This document shows, piece by piece, positions 44,539 through 53,054 of a stretch of DNA of 64,000 bases; within the stretch, counting starts at the first letter, position 1, and every line of letters starts with the position of its first letter. The DNA is from Alphaproteobacteria bacterium. Lineage in GTDB: Bacteria; Pseudomonadota; Alphaproteobacteria; GCA-2731375. The stretch lies in assembly GCA_016776605.1 (NCBI GenBank), contig JADHTB010000017.1, positions 1 through 64,000 of the forward strand, read 5' to 3'. Made by a program: the position numbers and the translations under genes. Under the pieces are notes generated by a model that was not told where the DNA came from, did not search any database, and saw only the letters and a program-made list of their open reading frames with translations.

Positions 44539-45162
44539 TCACGCCGACCAGGAAAACGGTGCGAAATGGCCGTTATTGCCTTTGCCCACCATATCCAGAT
44601 CAAGACCGAAGCCATGGACATGGGTCTGCTTGGAGCGCGCCAGGGCCAGTCGGGTGTTAGCGGGATGGACGGTATTGTCGAGATAGAACGGCTCGCCCTT
44701 GCCGTTCCGCGAGGCAACGCCCTCGATTTCGTAGGACAGCACATCGGGGATGTTGACCGCGCGCTTCAGGCCGTCCTGGACAAATTCAATGGCCTTGTAC
44801 TGGACACCGCGAAAGTCGCTGACCAGGTTATCGCGGATCATCCCCGGGATGCCGCCCGCCTCACCCGCCAGGATGCCGGACAGAGCGGCGCGCTGGTCCT
44901 GGTTGGCGCTTTCATCCACCACGTTGGCAAAGACCCAGCCGCCGTCAGACATCACCCGGCCCGAGCGGATCACCAGGGCAAACTTCAGCCCGGCAAGATC
45001 GACGCCGCCACATTGTCCCTGATCAACACGGAAAGCCATCAGGGCATAGCAATGTTCGTGGGTCGCCTCTCCCTGGGGATTGGTATAGATGCACGGACAC
45101 AAATAGTCGCAGTTACAGCTTTCCATATACTCGCCGCTGATCTGCCATTTCTTCTCCGCCAT
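44539..45162 (-). CDS. DUF1326-family protein with N-terminal cysteine cluster
   Basis: The 207-residue protein has the cysteine cluster Cys16-N-Cys18-DYL-Cys22-P-Cys24 and an HEHC pattern near residue 36, followed by beta-rich repeats. This matches the uncharacterised DUF1326 family, which I know only by this cysteine signature. The cluster could bind a metal or an iron-sulfur centre, or act as thiols. There is no signal peptide. It starts 21 nt downstream of the minus-strand nitronate monooxygenase gene and is likely cotranscribed with it. Confidence 0.82.
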   Translation of the reverse strand: MAEKKWQISGEYMESCNCDYLCPCIYTNPQGEATHEHCYALMAFRVDQGQCGGVDLAGLKFALVIRSGRVMSDGGWVFANVVDESANQDQRAALSGILAGEAGGIPGMIRDNLVSDFRGVQYKAIEFVQDGLKRAVNIPDVLSYEIEGVASRNGKGEPFYLDNTVHPANTRLALARSKQTHVHGFGLDLDMVGKGNNGHFAPFSWSA

Positions 45163-45183
45163 GTTTCCCTCCCCCGTCCAGGC

Positions 45184-46266
45184 CTAACCTGGAGATGCTA
45201 AAGCCTTGAGCCGCCGCGCCGCGTCCTCGGATAATCGCAGGGTCAGTTTACCCGCGTCAATCTCCTGTCCAAGGCTTGCCGCCTGTCCTGACCATAGAGA
45301 CGAGAAATCAGATTTTCCGCCCGCCTCCGCCTTGGCCTTCAACGGCGCCAAGGCACCGCCCGCCGTTGGAAAGGGCGGTGTCATATCGGACATCGGCCCG
45401 ATTTCGCGCATGACGCGGTTAACCAGGCTGCGCGCCGGGCGGCCGGAGAATAGATTGGTCAGGGCGGTCTGGCCCTCACCGGCCGTCCGCAGCGCCGCGC
45501 GGTGCAGATCGCTGATGAGAGCCTCCGGCGTGAACAGGTAGGCCGTGCCGACCTGCGCGCCCGATGCCCCCAGCGCGAAAGCGGCGGCGATGCCCCGCCC
45601 ATCCCCAATTCCGCCCGCCGCGATCACAGGCACTTTCACCGCATCGACGATTTGAGGCACCAGCGCCATGGTGCCGGCCTGGGTTGCGATATTGTCGGTC
45701 AGGAACATGCCGCGATGTCCGCCCGCCTCGACGCCTTGGGCGATAATCACATCGCAACCATGCTCCTCGAGCCAGCGCGCCTCTTCGACCGAGGTCGCCG
45801 AGCTCATGACGCGGCAACCCGCCGCCTTCACCCGCTCCAGCAATGTCGGGACCGGCAGCCCGAAATGAAAACTCACGACCTCCGGCTTCAGGTCCTCGAC
45901 AATTCCGCACATATGGTCATCGAACGGCGCCCGGTTGGCAGCGGCTGTCTTGGCCGAGGCGTCCAAGCCGAACGCGTCATAATAACCCGCCAGATGCGCT
46001 TTCCATGCCGCCTCGCGGCCGGGATCGGACTGCGCCGGGGCATGACAGAAAAAGTTCACGTTGATCGGTTTTTTGGTCTGTTGCCGAATAACACCGATCT
46101 CGGCCCGCACCTTGTCCGCATCCAACATGGCGCAGGGCAACGATCCAAGCCCACCCGCCTCGCAGGTCGCGATGGCCATCGCCGCGCCGCCCGCACCCGC
46201 CATTGGCGCCTGAATTATCGGCAGTTCCACACCGACCAGGTCCAAAAATTCACGATTTGGCCACAT
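45184..46266 (-). CDS. Second nitronate monooxygenase family flavoprotein
   Basis: The 360-residue FMN TIM-barrel protein shows ELPIIQAPMAGAGGAAMAI, ACEAGGLGSLP, the active-site VEAGGHRGMF and AAGGIGDGRGIAAAFALGA. The histidine in GGHRG is the usual catalytic base of class I nitronate monooxygenases. It detoxifies nitronates by oxygen-dependent conversion to aldehyde and nitrite. It differs in detail from the 42058 paralogue. It lies 34 nt after the amidohydrolase gene and upstream of the DUF1326 gene on the minus strand. Confidence 0.9.
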   Translation of the reverse strand: MWPNREFLDLVGVELPIIQAPMAGAGGAAMAIATCEAGGLGSLPCAMLDADKVRAEIGVIRQQTKKPINVNFFCHAPAQSDPGREAAWKAHLAGYYDAFGLDASAKTAAANRAPFDDHMCGIVEDLKPEVVSFHFGLPVPTLLERVKAAGCRVMSSATSVEEARWLEEHGCDVIIAQGVEAGGHRGMFLTDNIATQAGTMALVPQIVDAVKVPVIAAGGIGDGRGIAAAFALGASGAQVGTAYLFTPEALISDLHRAALRTAGEGQTALTNLFSGRPARSLVNRVMREIGPMSDMTPPFPTAGGALAPLKAKAEAGGKSDFSSLWSGQAASLGQEIDAGKLTLRLSEDAARRLKALASPG

Positions 46267-46300
46267 ATCTTCCGGCTCCCTCCACTCAACAAGGTTATGA

Positions 46301-47371
46301 TCAGCTCAGCCGGTAGGCCCGCCGTGCCGTGCCGCTGAACAAGGCCTCCCGCTCCGCTGGCGAGGCGGCGGCGGTCAAATGCTTGAAGGCATTCCACAGG
46401 GCGGCGTAGCCGATGCCCATCTTGTCGACGGGAAAATTACTTTCGAAGGTGCAGCGTTCCGCCCCAAACAATTCAATGCAGGTCTCGATGTTGGGCCGCC
46501 AGAGTTCCGCCAGCTCCATTGACGTGGGCGGCGCCGGCGCATTGAAATAATCGAAGGCGGCCAGACGCATCATCATGCCGCCCAGTTTCATGGTGACGTT
46601 GGGGCATTGCGCCAATTCGGCCATGCCCGCCCGCCACTGGGCGAATGCTTCGTCGCGCTTGTCTGTATAAACGCCATAGCCCAACAGCCCGCCACAGTGG
46701 TTCATGATGATATTGGCGTCGGGACAGGCCCGCGCCAGATCGATCAATTCCGCCAGTTGCGGATGATACAGCCAGGCGTCCAGGGACAGGCCCAGGGCGG
46801 TCAGACGATCCAATCCGGCGCGAAAATCCGCCTGGCCATACAGGCCGACGCCCTCGCTGTGATGCCCATTGCCGATCACCGGATCGGCATCCCAACCGGC
46901 GGCATGGCGGACGCCGCGATAGCGCCCGGCCCCGGCCCGGATTGATGCCTCCAACACCGGTTCCACCCGATCACCCAGGGTCAAATCGGCAAAACCCACA
47001 ATGCCGGCCGCGACACGGGTCGGGCCGTAAAGGCCACTGGCGCTCATGGCGGCGACGCCGGCGGCGAATTCCACCTCTCCCACCGGGCGCATTTCCTCCG
47101 GTCCCCGGGCCCGGTACATGGAGCCGCATTCCATATAGACCGTGGCCACGACGTTGTGGCCGCCACCCTCGCGCGTGCCCACATCGTCCAGCCATTGGGG
47201 CAGCAGATAGCGATGCTTTTTCTGATCCCAAAGGTGATGATGGGTATCGATAATGGGCAAATCCGGGTCGAGGATTTCCTCGGCCGGGCGCTGGCCCAGC
47301 CAGGCCTCGTTGGGCGGAAAAATACGGCCAAAAGGCGTTGGCTGTCTGGCTGGCTGTTTGGCATCGGTCAT
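46301..47371 (-). CDS. Amidohydrolase-2 family metal-dependent hydrolase
   Basis: The 356-residue TIM-barrel protein has the opening LPIIDTHHHLWD, the HxH metal motif of the amidohydrolase-2 family, NIIMNHCGGLLGYG with the later metal histidine, and FESNFPVDKMG. These match lactonase and decarboxylase-like proteins often found in sugar-acid or aromatic degradation. Substrate is unknown. It starts 6 nt after the stop of the acyl-CoA synthetase gene, so both are cotranscribed. Confidence 0.88.
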   Translation of the reverse strand: MTDAKQPARQPTPFGRIFPPNEAWLGQRPAEEILDPDLPIIDTHHHLWDQKKHRYLLPQWLDDVGTREGGGHNVVATVYMECGSMYRARGPEEMRPVGEVEFAAGVAAMSASGLYGPTRVAAGIVGFADLTLGDRVEPVLEASIRAGAGRYRGVRHAAGWDADPVIGNGHHSEGVGLYGQADFRAGLDRLTALGLSLDAWLYHPQLAELIDLARACPDANIIMNHCGGLLGYGVYTDKRDEAFAQWRAGMAELAQCPNVTMKLGGMMMRLAAFDYFNAPAPPTSMELAELWRPNIETCIELFGAERCTFESNFPVDKMGIGYAALWNAFKHLTAAASPAEREALFSGTARRAYRLS

Positions 47372-47377
47372 CGCGGG

Positions 47378-49486
47378 CTACTCCGTCTTGGTAAGGATCA
47401 GCGCATCCACGGCAATGGCGCCCTCACCCTTGGCCTTCACCAGGAAAGGATTGATATCGATGCTTTCGATCACATCCGCATGGGCCGCGGCATAGACTGA
47501 AAGCTGGCACAACCCCAGGGCCAGGGCATCCACGTCCGCCGCGGGCTGGCCGCGCACGCCATCCAACAGGGCCCGGCCGCGCACTTCGTCGATCATCCGG
47601 TGGGCCTCGTCCAGGCCGAACGGGGCGACGCGGAAGGTCACATCCTTCAAGACTTCAACAAAGATCCCGCCCAGCCCGAATAACACCACCGGGCCAAACA
47701 CCGGATCACGATGCACACCGATAATGGTTTCAACGCCGCCCGAAATCATCGGCGCCACCAGTACGCCATCGATGACCGCATCCTTGGCATGCTGCCCGAC
47801 AGCGGCCATGATCGCCTGATAGCCGGCCCGCACCGCGTCCACCGATTGCAGGTTCAACTTCACGCCACCAATATCGGATTTGTGCTGGATGTCGGCGGAG
47901 ACAATTTTCAGCACCACCGGATAACCGACTTCCATGGCCGCCTGGGCCGCGTCATCGGCCGAGGATGCCAAGCGGCCCGGCGCCATGGGCAGGCCGGCCC
48001 GCGCCAGAATTTCCGCCGCCTCCACTTCCGACAGGGCGCGGTTGGGCGGCGCAAAGGCAGCCGCCGGCAGGCTGGGCGGCGCGTCGCTGTCAACCCGGAC
48101 AAAGCCACGGCCAAAGCCGACCAGAGCGGCAATCGCCCGGATCGCCCGGTTCGGATCCTCGATCACCAGATATTTCAGGCTTTCCAGATATTCCCGGTCT
48201 GGCTGACGGCAGACCATGGACAGGATCATCAGATCATCGGGGAAGTCCCGGCGCACCCGTTCCAGCACCTCGGTGATTTGGCCGATCATACGCTCAGAGA
48301 GGCCGACGGTAGACAAAAAGATCAGGATGGCATCACAGTCGCCGTCGGTCAGCATGGTCCGCAGGCTGCCTTCGAACACCGGCATATCGTTTAACATTTG
48401 CGCCGTGGTATCGACCGGATTGCGCACCGCCGCCAGGGGCATCAACTGTTTCAAGGCTTTTTGCGCCTTGGCGGGCAGTTCCGGCACCTCCAAATCATGC
48501 AGCGCCGCGATATCGGAAGTCAGCACGCCAATGCCCCCCGATATGGTCACGATGCCCAGGCGGTTGCGGTCCGGGAACTGTCCGGCGGAAGCGGCGCTGG
48601 CCACATCCAGCATCTCGTCCATGGAATAGACCCGGCAAACCCCATATTGCCGGAACATGGCGTCATAGATGGCATCGGCGCCGGCCAGCGATGCCGTGTG
48701 ACTGCTGGCGGCCACGGCGCCAACCTCGGATGAGCCGACCTTCATCATCACCACGGCCTTGCCATTGGCCCTGGCGGCGGTGAAGGCCTGCATCAGCCTC
48801 TCTGGCTTACGGGTGCCTTCGATATAGGCGGCAATGACAGTGGTGCCTGGATCGTCGGCACAAAAGGCAATGCAATCGGCTACATCCACGTCGACCTCGT
48901 TGCCGGTCGTTATCCAATTGCGGATACCCAGGCCGCGCTCCCGCGATAGCACCATGATATGGCCGCCGACGGCGCCAGATTGGCTGATGACCGAGATATT
49001 GCCGGGTTTTGGCCAGCCACGTTCAAACGAGGAGGCAAAGGTGCCAACGGCAAAGCTGGCCGCGTTCAGCATGCCCATGCAGTTCGGCCCAACCATGCGC
49101 ATACCGCTGCTTTGGGCGATGGCATCCAATTCGGCCTGCCATTGGGCGCCTTCCTCACTCACTTCCGCGAAGCCGGAGGAAAAGATCACCACGGACCGGA
49201 CCCCGGCCGTGGCGCAGTTGCGCACCGCCTCCACCACCATTGGTGCGGGCACGGTCACCACGCACATATCCACCACCTCGGGTACGTCGCGGATATCCTT
49301 ATAGGCCGGCAGGCCCTGGATCATGCCGCCGCGTGGATTGATGGGATAGATGGTGCCGGCGTAGCCTGCCTCTTTCATGAAGCGGATCGGCCGGCCACCG
49401 AACTTCAACACATTGTCGGATGCGCCAATGATGGCGATGACTTGAGGATCGAACAGAGGGGCAAGGGAACCAGGCTGACTAGACAC
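47378..49486 (-). CDS. ADP-forming acyl-CoA synthetase (acetate-CoA ligase family), fused form
   Basis: The 702-residue protein fuses a CoA-binding domain (residues 1-130, with VIAIIGASDNVLKFGG), a succinyl-CoA-ligase-like domain containing SQSGAVGGH and the phosphohistidine region, and a C-terminal ATP-grasp domain (about 480-700) with PVVLKIVSADIQHKSDIGGVKL. It makes acyl-CoA from acid, CoA and ATP with release of ADP and phosphate. GTG 49486 is chosen because AAAGGATGGAG lies 9 nt upstream; in-frame starts continue to 49534. It is divergent from the acyl-CoA dehydrogenase gene across about 320 nt, and the two may belong to one degradation pathway. Confidence 0.92.
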   Translation of the reverse strand: MSSQPGSLAPLFDPQVIAIIGASDNVLKFGGRPIRFMKEAGYAGTIYPINPRGGMIQGLPAYKDIRDVPEVVDMCVVTVPAPMVVEAVRNCATAGVRSVVIFSSGFAEVSEEGAQWQAELDAIAQSSGMRMVGPNCMGMLNAASFAVGTFASSFERGWPKPGNISVISQSGAVGGHIMVLSRERGLGIRNWITTGNEVDVDVADCIAFCADDPGTTVIAAYIEGTRKPERLMQAFTAARANGKAVVMMKVGSSEVGAVAASSHTASLAGADAIYDAMFRQYGVCRVYSMDEMLDVASAASAGQFPDRNRLGIVTISGGIGVLTSDIAALHDLEVPELPAKAQKALKQLMPLAAVRNPVDTTAQMLNDMPVFEGSLRTMLTDGDCDAILIFLSTVGLSERMIGQITEVLERVRRDFPDDLMILSMVCRQPDREYLESLKYLVIEDPNRAIRAIAALVGFGRGFVRVDSDAPPSLPAAAFAPPNRALSEVEAAEILARAGLPMAPGRLASSADDAAQAAMEVGYPVVLKIVSADIQHKSDIGGVKLNLQSVDAVRAGYQAIMAAVGQHAKDAVIDGVLVAPMISGGVETIIGVHRDPVFGPVVLFGLGGIFVEVLKDVTFRVAPFGLDEAHRMIDEVRGRALLDGVRGQPAADVDALALGLCQLSVYAAAHADVIESIDINPFLVKAKGEGAIAVDALILTKTE

Positions 49487-49803
49487 GACGACACGCTCCA
49501 TCCTTTGGCGGCGCATGCCGTACAATGGCCGCACCCTGTTTCTAAATTATTTCCCCAGACCACGGCGCCCGGCACCAAGTCGAAATAGGGGCCGCAACGA
49601 ACCAATGCCGCCCATCCAGAACCGCTGATTGTGGCCGCTGCGGGTTGAGCCGTCAATGCAGCTGATATAAAGCCCTCGGAATTTTATGCCCCTCGTTTGA
49701 CGCCCCGGTTTTGACGCCATTGTACCGGCTGGATCAGCCGGGTAGGCTTCAGGAAAAGCAGAAACGCTGTGTCCTCGAAGCCACCATATGTAGGGAGTTG
49801 AGC
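49487..49803. other. Divergent intergenic region, no gene assigned
   Basis: The 317 nt between the acyl-CoA synthetase and acyl-CoA dehydrogenase starts carry short open frames on both strands, but none has a ribosome site, family-like sequence or coherent composition. The region should hold the two divergent promoters, for which I could not identify clear -35 and -10 elements. Confidence 0.5.
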
Positions 49804-50958
49804 ATGGAATTCGCATTCACGGACGAACAGGACGCCATCCGCGATACGGCCCGGCGGTTTGCCAGGGAGCGCCTGGCACCCGGTTTCCGTCAGCGCGAAC
49901 AAGACCGCAGGATTGGCCGGGATGTAATCGCGGAAATGGGAGCGCTGGGTCTGATCGGCGCCGATCTTCCCGCCGAGTTTGGCGGCCTGGGCCTGGACTG
50001 CGTGACCGCCGGCGTTATCATCGAAGAGATCGCCGCCGCTGACCTGAGCGTTGCCTATATTCAGTTGATCGGCTCGTTGAACGGCAAGATGCTGGCTGCC
50101 CACGCGACCCCGGAGCTTGCGGCCAAGGCCATCGGCGATCTGTGCGCGGGACGCAGTATTACCGCCCTGGGTCTGACGGAGCCCGGCGGTGGGTCCGATG
50201 CCGCCAACCTGAAACTGCGGGCCCGCCGGGACGGTGATGACTACATACTGAATGGCGAAAAGACCTCGATCTCATTAAGCACCCAGGCGGATACCATCCT
50301 GCTGTTCGCACGCACGGGCAGCGAAGAGCAACGCGCCCATGGGGTCAGCACCTTTTATGCCCCGCTTGATGGCGCCGGCATCAGCCGCACCGAATTTGAC
50401 GATATGGGCAGCGGCGCGGTCGGGCGTGGCTCGTTGTTTTTTGACGACGTGCGCATCCCCGCCGATTGCCTGCTGGGCGAGGAAGGGGCCGGCTTTCGGC
50501 AAATCATGGGTGGGTTCGATTTTTCCCGCGCGTTGATTGGTCTGCAAGTACTGGGTGCCGCCCGTGCCTCGCTGGAAGAGGCCTGGAAATACAGTACCGA
50601 GCGGGAGGCCTTCGGCAATCCCATCGCGGCCTATCAAGGAGTGACCCAGCCTCTGGCCGAATGCGAGACTTTCCTGGAAGCAGCGACCTTGCTTTGTTAC
50701 AAGACCCTGTGGCTGCGCGACCGGGAGCTGCCCCATACCAAAGAGGCGGCCATGGTAAAATGGTGGGCGCCGAAGGTCGCCTTCGACATTATTCATCAAT
50801 GCCTGCTGACCCATGGCCATTACGGCTATACCAAGGATCTGCCGTTCGAACAGCGCATGCGTGACGTTCTTGGCCTACAGATCGGCGATGGCACGGCGCA
50901 AATTCAAAAAATGATTATCGCCCGGGAAATCGTCGGGCGCGTTGCCTTACCTTACTAA
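49804..50958 (+). CDS. Acyl-CoA dehydrogenase with aspartate at the usual catalytic glutamate site
   Basis: The 384-residue flavoprotein has the ACAD layout: N-terminal helical domain (EQDAIRDTARRFARERLAPG), the central FAD loop TALGLTEPGGGSDAANL, and a C-terminal helical domain with GHYGYTKDLPFEQRMRD. The place where most members have EGT-AQIQ reads GDGTAQIQ, so the catalytic base would be Asp362. From memory, aspartate there is a trait of cyclohexanecarboxyl-CoA type dehydrogenases. It dehydrogenates an acyl-CoA with FAD and electron-transfer flavoprotein. ATG 49804 follows TAGGGAGTTGAGC; an in-frame extension to 49711 lacks support. Confidence 0.9.
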   Translation: MEFAFTDEQDAIRDTARRFARERLAPGFRQREQDRRIGRDVIAEMGALGLIGADLPAEFGGLGLDCVTAGVIIEEIAAADLSVAYIQLIGSLNGKMLAAHATPELAAKAIGDLCAGRSITALGLTEPGGGSDAANLKLRARRDGDDYILNGEKTSISLSTQADTILLFARTGSEEQRAHGVSTFYAPLDGAGISRTEFDDMGSGAVGRGSLFFDDVRIPADCLLGEEGAGFRQIMGGFDFSRALIGLQVLGAARASLEEAWKYSTEREAFGNPIAAYQGVTQPLAECETFLEAATLLCYKTLWLRDRELPHTKEAAMVKWWAPKVAFDIIHQCLLTHGHYGYTKDLPFEQRMRDVLGLQIGDGTAQIQKMIIAREIVGRVALPY

Positions 50959-50983
50959 GCATTCCGTGATTAAGCATTCCGTG
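50956..50983. repeat. 13-bp direct repeat TAAGCATTCCGTG between two genes
   Basis: TAAGCATTCCGTG occurs at 50956-50968 and 50971-50983, spaced by AT. The first copy contains the TAA stop of the acyl-CoA dehydrogenase gene. It looks like a short slippage duplication. Confidence 0.85.
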
Positions 50984-50993
50984 GGAGAGACAG

Positions 50994-51779
50994 ATGAGCG
51001 AAAGTGAAAATCCCGTTCTGACCGACGTCGTTGATGGCGTCGGCATCATGACCCTGAACCGGCCGGACAAATTCAATTGCATATCGAGCGGCCTGATGGA
51101 TGGCATGAGTGCCGCCATCGAAGCCTTCGACAACGACCAGGGCGTGCGGGTCATTCTGCTGAATGCGAAAGGCAAAACATTTTGCACCGGCGCCGATCTG
51201 GACGAGGTGATGGCGGCGCGTAAAAGCCGCGATACGCTGAAGGCCTACATCGGCCGTATTCATGGGGTATTCCGCCGCCTGGAAACCTCTCCCCTGCCCG
51301 TGGTAGTCGCCATAAACGGCCTGGCCCTGGCGGGCGGCATCGAGATGATGATGGCCTGCGACGTAGCCTTCGCCGCCGAGAGCGCGAGGATCGGCGATCA
51401 ACATGCCCAATATGGCCTGATACCGGGCGGCGGTGGCACGCAACGTCTGCCGCGGCTGGTCGGCCTGCGCCGGGCCTTGGACCTGATGTACACCAATCGT
51501 TGGCTGGACGCGGCGGAGGCGGAGCGTTGGGGCCTGGTCAACTACGTCGTGGCCGACGAGGCCCTGGCCGAGGCGAGCCTGGATTACTGCCGCAATCTGG
51601 CCGGGAAAAGCCGCGCCGGCCTGACCGCCATGAAGCACCTCTCCCGCCAGGGTCTGGAAATCAGTCCCTCTGATGGCCTGACACTGGAAGAGGACGCAGT
51701 GGCTGATGGCCTGATGGGCGGGGACGTAGAGGAAGGCCTGGCCGCCTTCCAGGCCCGCCGCGAACCGAATTTCGTTTAG
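50994..51779 (+). CDS. Enoyl-CoA hydratase/isomerase family protein
   Basis: The 261-residue crotonase has the first oxyanion region KTFCTGADLDEV, the second VVVAINGLALAGGIEMMMACD, and AQYGLIPGGGGTQRLPRLVG with the later glutamate/glycine catalytic loop. It would hydrate an enoyl-CoA or catalyse a related crotonase reaction. It starts 35 nt downstream of the acyl-CoA dehydrogenase gene with GGGAGAGACAG as ribosome site; the two probably perform consecutive steps. The downstream NUDIX gene starts 10 nt after its stop. Confidence 0.92.
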   Translation: MSESENPVLTDVVDGVGIMTLNRPDKFNCISSGLMDGMSAAIEAFDNDQGVRVILLNAKGKTFCTGADLDEVMAARKSRDTLKAYIGRIHGVFRRLETSPLPVVVAINGLALAGGIEMMMACDVAFAAESARIGDQHAQYGLIPGGGGTQRLPRLVGLRRALDLMYTNRWLDAAEAERWGLVNYVVADEALAEASLDYCRNLAGKSRAGLTAMKHLSRQGLEISPSDGLTLEEDAVADGLMGGDVEEGLAAFQARREPNFV

Positions 51780-51789
51780 GGAGCCCCGC

Positions 51790-52221
51790 ATGCCGCGTTC
51801 TTACCCGGATCGTCCCATGGTCGGCGTCGGCGCCGTGGTCTTCAAGGATAATGAGGTTCTGCTGATCCGCCGTGGCAAGGAGCCGCGCAGGGGGGATTGG
51901 AGCATCCCCGGCGGCATGCAGGAACTGGGCGAAACAATATTCGCCGCTGCCGCAAGGGAGGTGATGGAGGAAACCGCCATCGCCATCCAAAACATCGCCC
52001 TGATCGACGTCATAGATTCCATCACACCCGATGCCCATGGCCGGGTGCGGTACCATTACACCCTGGTCGACGTGGTGGCGGAATGGCAAAGCGGCGAGGC
52101 GGTTGGTGGATCCGATGCCATGCATGCCGAATTCATGCCCCTGCACCGGGTCGCCGGCACCGGCCTGTGGTCGGAGACCCAGCGCATCATCAATATGGCG
52201 CGGGACCTGCGCGGTCTTTGA
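51790..52221 (+). CDS. NUDIX hydrolase
   Basis: The 143-residue protein has the Nudix box as GMQELGETIFAAAAREVMEE, followed by TAI where the consensus has a glycine before the last hydrophobic residue; here it is alanine. The other metal-binding glutamates (REVMEE) are present. It hydrolyses a nucleoside diphosphate linked to another group, such as ADP-ribose or oxidised nucleotides; substrate is not determinable. It lies between the crotonase and the ABC permease genes with almost no gaps. Confidence 0.9.
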   Translation: MPRSYPDRPMVGVGAVVFKDNEVLLIRRGKEPRRGDWSIPGGMQELGETIFAAAAREVMEETAIAIQNIALIDVIDSITPDAHGRVRYHYTLVDVVAEWQSGEAVGGSDAMHAEFMPLHRVAGTGLWSETQRIINMARDLRGL

Positions 52222-52222
52222 T

Positions 52223-53050
52223 ATGCCACAGCCGACGGCGGCAACAGCGGCACCGGCAGCCCCCCTGGCGCCGCGCCACCTGGGCACGGTCAACTGGCTG
52301 GGACTGTGGACCCTGTATCAAAAGGAAGTCCGCCGCTTCCTGAAGGTCACGGGTCAGACGGTGATCGGACCCCTGATCATGGCCCTGTTGTTCTTGGCCA
52401 TCTTCGCCGTCGCCCTGGGCAGCCGCCGTGGCGAGGTGGAGGGGGTGCCCTACGTGGTCTTTCTGGCGCCCGGCCTGATCATCATGTCCATTGCGCAGAA
52501 TGCCTTTGCCAATGCCTCGTCATCTCTATTGATCGCCAAAACCCAAGGCACCATTGTCGATCTATTGATGGCGCCCCTGCGGCCGGTGGAACTAGTCGTG
52601 GCCTTTATCTTGAGTGCCGTGACACGGGGCCTGCTGGTGGGTTTGGTGATCGGGGCCGCCATGGCGCCATTCGTGCCCATGGCCTTGGTTAATCCAGGAC
52701 TGATTCTGTTCCACGCCCTGGCCGCCGCCACTCTTTTGGGACTGATGGGCATGCTGGTGGGGCTGTGGGCCGAGCGCATGGACAATCTGGCGGCCGCCAG
52801 CAACTTCGCCATCGCACCCCTGACCTTCCTGTCCGGAACCTTTTACGCCATCACCGATCTACCGGACAGCTTGCAAGGCGTGCTACTGGCGAACCCGTTC
52901 TTTCACATGATCGACGGCTTCCGCCAGGGCTTCATCGGCCAGGGCGCCAGCGAACCCTTATTCGGCGTTGCCGTCATGCTTGGCGCCAACATCGCCGTTT
53001 TCTGGCTCTGTCATCGAGCGGTTGCCAGGGGCTGGCGTTTAAAGCCCTAG
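52223..53050 (+). CDS. ABC-2 type transporter permease without adjacent ATPase
   Basis: The 275-residue protein has a soluble, alanine- and proline-rich N-terminal stretch (1-30) and then about six membrane helices with the ABC-2 signature LSGTFYAITDLPDSLQ...NPFFHMIDGFRQGF. These fit NodJ/polysaccharide-export-like or drug-export permeases. No ATP-binding cassette gene is adjacent on either side, so its partner must be elsewhere. ATG 52223 lies 1 nt after the NUDIX stop. It converges with the next gene with a 4-nt gap. Confidence 0.88.
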   Translation: MPQPTAATAAPAAPLAPRHLGTVNWLGLWTLYQKEVRRFLKVTGQTVIGPLIMALLFLAIFAVALGSRRGEVEGVPYVVFLAPGLIIMSIAQNAFANASSSLLIAKTQGTIVDLLMAPLRPVELVVAFILSAVTRGLLVGLVIGAAMAPFVPMALVNPGLILFHALAAATLLGLMGMLVGLWAERMDNLAAASNFAIAPLTFLSGTFYAITDLPDSLQGVLLANPFFHMIDGFRQGFIGQGASEPLFGVAVMLGANIAVFWLCHRAVARGWRLKP

Positions 53051-53054
53051 CAAG

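Noticed and set aside
49547..49816. An 89-codon minus-strand frame in the acyl-CoA synthetase / dehydrogenase gap
   Set aside because: No ribosome site, no family resemblance, and overlaps the ribosome site and start of the acyl-CoA dehydrogenase gene.
52223..53050. Heme exporter protein CcmB
   Set aside because: The length is longer and the sequence follows the ABC-2 drug/polysaccharide type; no cytochrome c maturation genes are near.
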